Source of the DNA: Lysobacter luteus
Lineage (GTDB): Bacteria; Pseudomonadota; Gammaproteobacteria; Xanthomonadales; Xanthomonadaceae
DNA: 64,000 nt
NCBI RefSeq assembly: GCF_907164845.1
Contig: NZ_OU015430.1
Span: forward strand, 2,284,001-2,348,000
Direction of reading: 5' to 3'
Shown here: positions 60,613-64,000 of the stretch, in pieces
How positions within the stretch are numbered: position 1 is the stretch's first letter
Layout of the letters: every line of letters starts with the position of its first letter
Notes under the pieces: generated by a model
What the model was told of the DNA's origin: nothing
Seen by the model: the letters and a program-made list of their open reading frames with translations, nothing else
Database searches by the model: none
Position numbers and translations under genes: made by a program

Positions 60613-62390
60613 GTGGCACCCTCGACCTTGGAATGGTCGGCAACGGCAGCATCGCCGCCCTGCTCGACCGGGACGCACGCATCGTCTGGGGCTGCATCCC
60701 GGCGTTCGACGCCGACCCCGCCTTCTGCGCGCTGCTCGAACCGACCGCACAGCCCGGCGGAGACTTCGCGATCGAGCTGGAAGACCAGGTCGCCTCCGAG
60801 CAGCACTATGTGACGAACACCGCCGTACTACGCACGGTGCTTCGCGACGGCCACGGGGGCGCGGTCGAGGTCACCGACTTCGCCCCGCGCTGGCACCAGT
60901 ACGACCGGTCCTACCGGCCGGTGATGCTGTTGCGCCGGGTGCGCCCGCTCGCAGGCGCCCCGCGCATCCGGGTGCGGCTGCGGCCGCTGGTCGACTACGG
61001 CGCCCGCCAACCCGAAACCACCTGGGGCAGCAACCACATCCGCTACCTGCTGCCCGGCTTCACCCTGCGCCTGACCACCGACGCCCCGGTGCGCGTGGTC
61101 CGCGAGGGACTGCCGTTCCTGCTCGATCGTGAGTTGCACCTGGTGCTGGGCCCGGACGAAACCCTGACCCAGCCGGTTACCGACTTCGTCCGCAGCGCCG
61201 AGCAGCGCACGGTCGGCTACTGGCGCGACTGGGTGCGCTCACTGTCGATCCCGCTGGAATGGCAGGACGCGGTGATCCGCAGCGCGATCACGCTGAAGCT
61301 GTGCCAGTACGAGGAGACCGGCGCGATCGTCGCGGCGATGACGACGTCGATCCCGGAGGCGCCGCACACCGTACGCAACTGGGACTATCGCTACTGCTGG
61401 CTGCGTGACGCGGCGTTCGTCGTGCGCGCGCTGAACCGGCTTGGCGCCACCCGCACGATGGAGGGCTACCTGGGCTACGTGTTCAACCTGGCAACCACCG
61501 AGGAGGACGCCCTGCAGCCGCTGTACGGCATCGGCTACGAGCGCGAGCTGGCCGAGGACGAGGTCGAAACCCTGGCCGGATACCGGGGCATGGGACCGGT
61601 GCGGCGTGGCAACCTGGCGTGGCTGCAGAAGCAGCACGACGTGTACGGCAGCGTCGTGCTCGCCTCGACCCAGCTGTTCTTCGACCAGCGCCTGGACCAC
61701 CCCGGCGACCCGGCGATGTTCGAGCGGCTGGAGGCGATCGGCAACCGCGCGTACGCGCTGTATGACCAGCCCGATGCCGGCCTTTGGGAGTTCCGGGGCC
61801 GCACCGAGGTGCACACCTATTCGGCGGTGATGTGCTGGGCGGCGTGCGACCGGCTGGCGCGGATCGCCGTGCACCTGCGCCTGCCCGGCCGCGTCCAGCA
61901 CTGGCGCCAACGCGCCGACGCGATGCACGCGCGGATCGTCGCCGAGGCCTGGGACGAAGGCCGCGGCCATTTCGTCGACGTGTTCGGCGGACACCGGCTG
62001 GATGCGTCGTTGCTGTTGCTGGCCGACCTGGGTTTCGTCGCCCCCGACGATCCGCGGTTCGTCGGGACCGTCGAGGCGATCGGGCGGGACCTGCGACGCG
62101 GGAACGGCCTGTTCCGCTATGTCGCGCCGGACGACTTCGGCGTACCGGAGACCAGCTTCACCATCTGTACCTTCTGGTACATCGACGCGCTGGCTGCGAT
62201 CGGCCGGGGCGAGGAGGCACGCACCCTGTTCGAAAGCGTACTGGCCCGGCGCAACCCGCTCGGGCTGCTGTCAGAGGACCTCGCGTTCGAGGACGGCGAG
62301 GCGTGGGGCAATTTCCCGCAGACGTACTCGCACGTTGGTCTGATCATCGCTGCGACCCGCCTGAGCCGACCCTGGCAGGAGGCGACGTGA
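60609..62390 (+). CDS. GH15-family glycoside hydrolase (glucoamylase/trehalase type)
   Basis: A 593-residue protein. The N-terminal ~230 residues are a beta-sandwich (LGMVGNGSIAALLDRDARIV); the rest is an alpha/alpha-barrel with the GH15 signature NWDYRYCWLRDAAFVVRAL near 257, GYRGMGPVRRGN, ETSFTICTFWYIDALA and the terminal WGNFPQTYSHVGLI. GH15 members are glucoamylases, dextranases or, in some actinobacteria, trehalases. Being embedded between otsB and otsA with ATGA and GTGA overlaps, a role in trehalose turnover or in providing a sugar precursor is inferred. No signal peptide, so cytoplasmic. Confidence 0.9.
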   Translation: MSGTLDLGMVGNGSIAALLDRDARIVWGCIPAFDADPAFCALLEPTAQPGGDFAIELEDQVASEQHYVTNTAVLRTVLRDGHGGAVEVTDFAPRWHQYDRSYRPVMLLRRVRPLAGAPRIRVRLRPLVDYGARQPETTWGSNHIRYLLPGFTLRLTTDAPVRVVREGLPFLLDRELHLVLGPDETLTQPVTDFVRSAEQRTVGYWRDWVRSLSIPLEWQDAVIRSAITLKLCQYEETGAIVAAMTTSIPEAPHTVRNWDYRYCWLRDAAFVVRALNRLGATRTMEGYLGYVFNLATTEEDALQPLYGIGYERELAEDEVETLAGYRGMGPVRRGNLAWLQKQHDVYGSVVLASTQLFFDQRLDHPGDPAMFERLEAIGNRAYALYDQPDAGLWEFRGRTEVHTYSAVMCWAACDRLARIAVHLRLPGRVQHWRQRADAMHARIVAEAWDEGRGHFVDVFGGHRLDASLLLLADLGFVAPDDPRFVGTVEAIGRDLRRGNGLFRYVAPDDFGVPETSFTICTFWYIDALAAIGRGEEARTLFESVLARRNPLGLLSEDLAFEDGEAWGNFPQTYSHVGLIIAATRLSRPWQEAT

Positions 62391-63754
62391 GCCGGCTGGT
62401 GGTGGTATCCAACCGTGTCGCCCTGCCCGGCCAGGCCAGCTCGGGCGGCCTGGCGGTCGCCCTGCAGGCGGCGCTGGAGGAGACCGGGGGGCTGTGGTTC
62501 GGCTGGAGCGGCAACATCGCCGACGACGCGTCCGGCCAGCTGCACGAGCAGACCGCCGGCAACATCGACTACGTGACCGTCGACCTTTCGCGTGCCGACC
62601 ACGACGACTACTACAACGGCTTTGCCAATCGCACGCTCTGGCCGCTGCTGCATTTCCGGATGGACCTGGTCGACTACAGCCGCGAGACCTGGGAGGCGTA
62701 CCGCCGGGTCAATGCGTTGTTCGCCGACCGGCTTGCGCCGCAGCTGCGCGACGACGACGTGGTCTGGATCCATGACTACCACCTGATCCCGCTGGCTTCG
62801 CTGCTGCGCGAGCGCGGGGTGCGCTGCAAGCTCGGCTTCTTCCTGCACGTGCCGATGCCGTCTTCCGACATCCTGGCCGCGCTGCCGCATCACGGGCTCC
62901 TGTTCGAAGGACTCTCGGCGCACGACCTGGTCGGGTTCCAGACCAGCCGCGACCTCGAACGCTTCCAAGACTACGTGCGGCTGTTCGGGCGCGGGCGGGT
63001 GGTGGAGCACGGCGTGCTGGAAACCGCCTCGGGGCGCCGCCTGCGGGCTGGCGCGTTCCCGATCAGCATCGACACCGCCGGGATCGAGCGGCAGGCCGCG
63101 GCGGCGGTCGGCAAGTCGAGCTTCAAGCGCCTGGCGCGGAGCCTGTCCGGCCGCGCGCTTGCGATCGGCGTCGACCGGCTGGACTACTCCAAGGGGTTGC
63201 CCGAGCGCTTCCGCGCGTTCGAGCGCTACCTGCAACGCTACCCTGACCAGATCGGCGAGCTGACCTACCTGCAGATCGCGCCGGTCTCGCGCGGCGACGT
63301 CCTCGAGTACCAGACCCTGCGCAGCGAGCTGGAGCAGCTGGCCGGCCACATCAACGGCGGACACGCCGAGCCGGACTGGACGCCGATGCGCTACGTCAAC
63401 CGCAATTTCCCGCACGCTTCGCTGACCGGCTTCTACCGGCTGGCGCGGCTCGGGCTGGTCACGCCGTTGCGCGACGGGATGAACCTGGTCGCCAAGGAAT
63501 ACGTCGCCGCGCAGGACCCGGAGGACCCGGGCGTGCTGGTGCTGTCGAGCTTTGCCGGTGCCGCGCGCGAGCTGGACCAGGCATTGCTGGTGAACCCCTA
63601 CGACCTGGACGGCGTCGCGGCCGCGATCGCGCGTGCGGTTTCGATGCCGCTGGAGGAACGTCGCGAGCGCTGGGAGGCGATGATGGCCTGCCTGCGCGAC
63701 CACGACATCACCGACTGGCGGCGGAGCTACCTGCAGACGCTCCGGGCGGCGTGA
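62387..63754 (+). CDS. otsA: Trehalose-6-phosphate synthase OtsA
   Basis: A 455-residue GT20 enzyme: SRLVVVSNRVALPGQASSGG at the N-terminus, WIHDYHLIPLASLLRERG near 125, VDRLDYSKGLPERFRAFERY near 263 and TPLRDGMNLVAKEYVAAQ near 365. It makes trehalose-6-phosphate from UDP-glucose and glucose-6-phosphate. The start is GTG at 62387, overlapping the GH15 stop (GTGA); the longer open frame upstream is a GH15 shadow. The last 47 bp overlap the end of a convergent gene. Confidence 0.95.
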   Translation: MSRLVVVSNRVALPGQASSGGLAVALQAALEETGGLWFGWSGNIADDASGQLHEQTAGNIDYVTVDLSRADHDDYYNGFANRTLWPLLHFRMDLVDYSRETWEAYRRVNALFADRLAPQLRDDDVVWIHDYHLIPLASLLRERGVRCKLGFFLHVPMPSSDILAALPHHGLLFEGLSAHDLVGFQTSRDLERFQDYVRLFGRGRVVEHGVLETASGRRLRAGAFPISIDTAGIERQAAAAVGKSSFKRLARSLSGRALAIGVDRLDYSKGLPERFRAFERYLQRYPDQIGELTYLQIAPVSRGDVLEYQTLRSELEQLAGHINGGHAEPDWTPMRYVNRNFPHASLTGFYRLARLGLVTPLRDGMNLVAKEYVAAQDPEDPGVLVLSSFAGAARELDQALLVNPYDLDGVAAAIARAVSMPLEERRERWEAMMACLRDHDITDWRRSYLQTLRAA

Positions 63755-64000
63755 ACCAGACCAGCGAGGCCATGCGCCCGGTGCGCTGGTCGCGTCGGTG
63801 CGAGAAGAACCGGCCCGGCGCGCCGATCGTGCACAGCCCGCCGCCGAAGATCCGGTCCGGCGCGAGTCCGGCCTGCTGCAGCCGCCGCCGGGCGAGCGCG
63901 TAGAGATCGACCCGCCAGTGGTGTGGGCGGGTCGAGACGAACGCGCTGCCGGCCGTCCAGTCCTGCGACACGAACGCGTCGTAGACCTCGGTCCCGACTT
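63708..64000 (-). CDS. pgeF: PgeF/YfiH (laccase-domain purine nucleoside phosphorylase) family, C-terminal part
   Basis: The C-terminal ~97 residues of a YfiH/PgeF protein that starts beyond the right edge; the frame is open to base 64000. It reads VGTEVYDAFVSQDWTAGSAF, YALARRRLQQAGL and the family end LCTIGAPGRFFSHRRDQRTG followed by RMASLVWF, where cysteine and histidine of the zinc site are expected. YfiH removes mis-incorporated L-serine muropeptides or acts on purine nucleosides, depending on study. About 15 residues after VWF are extra and overlap the otsA 3' end convergently. Confidence 0.87.
   Translation of the reverse strand, partial: VGTEVYDAFVSQDWTAGSAFVSTRPHHWRVDLYALARRRLQQAGLAPDRIFGGGLCTIGAPGRFFSHRRDQRTGRMASLVWFTPPGASAGSSAASR

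Noticed and set aside
61784-62386. N-terminal extension of otsA
   Set aside because: The in-frame upstream part is a shadow of GH15; OtsA homology begins exactly at the GTG at 62387.

Overview
The window looks like chromosomal DNA of a gammaproteobacterium of the Xanthomonadaceae/Lysobacteraceae type (Lysobacter, Luteimonas or a relative). The basis is very high GC with strong third-position GC bias, long antisense shadow ORFs, Xanthomonas-like gene order (pilGHIJ-chpABC beside gshB and a tonB-like gene), and GTAG-headed palindromic repeats like the SMAG/REP elements of Stenotrophomonas. The taxon is inferred from gene content; there is no 16S gene here. The window is dense core genome: 50 complete or partial CDS, one tRNA, no insertion sequence, prophage, CRISPR array or defence island, and no gene-free gap above about 220 bp.

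Region by region. 2-1557: end of bioA overlapping rsmE. 1590-13560 (minus): the type IV pilus chemosensory operon pilG-pilH-pilI-pilJ-chpA-chpB-chpC behind a good sigma70 promoter. ChpA is a 2138-residue hybrid kinase with a long EAERL-repeat linker, and ChpB is a CheB homologue that appears to have lost its catalytic residues. 13754-15579: gshB and a TonB-like protein. 15610-21338 (minus): mrcB, a lipoprotein, yoaA helicase and tsaB in a tightly overlapped operon. 21476-26381: a two-domain glycosyltransferase, relA and an unknown secreted protein. 26411-33056: hrpA, dps and recQ. 33073-48562 (minus): a long co-oriented run fmdB-type gene, aspS, GNAT, hydrolase, yebC, ruvC, ruvA, kup, ruvB, ybgC, tolQRAB, pal, cpoB, queE, queC, tRNA-Lys and a terminator. 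48730-56897: an MFS transporter, a PhzF-family enzyme, two CPA2-type antiporters, a SIMPL protein and the ABC-F protein YheS. 57119-63754: clpB with a sigma32-type promoter, divergent from the trehalose operon otsB-GH15-otsA. The right edge carries the C-terminus of a PgeF/YfiH protein.

Functional themes are surface sensing and twitching (Pil-Chp), envelope integrity (Tol-Pal, PBP1B, CpoB), recombination and repair (RuvABC, RecQ, YoaA), stress response (RelA, Dps, ClpB, trehalose), potassium/proton transport (Kup and two antiporters) and tRNA/rRNA modification (TsaB, QueC, QueE, RsmE). I found no obviously new multi-gene system. The observations most worth following are the apparently dead ChpB, the repeat linker of ChpA, the paired REP elements placed between convergent genes, a shared start-proximal promoter motif suggesting leaderless mRNAs, and the GH15 enzyme embedded in the ots operon.
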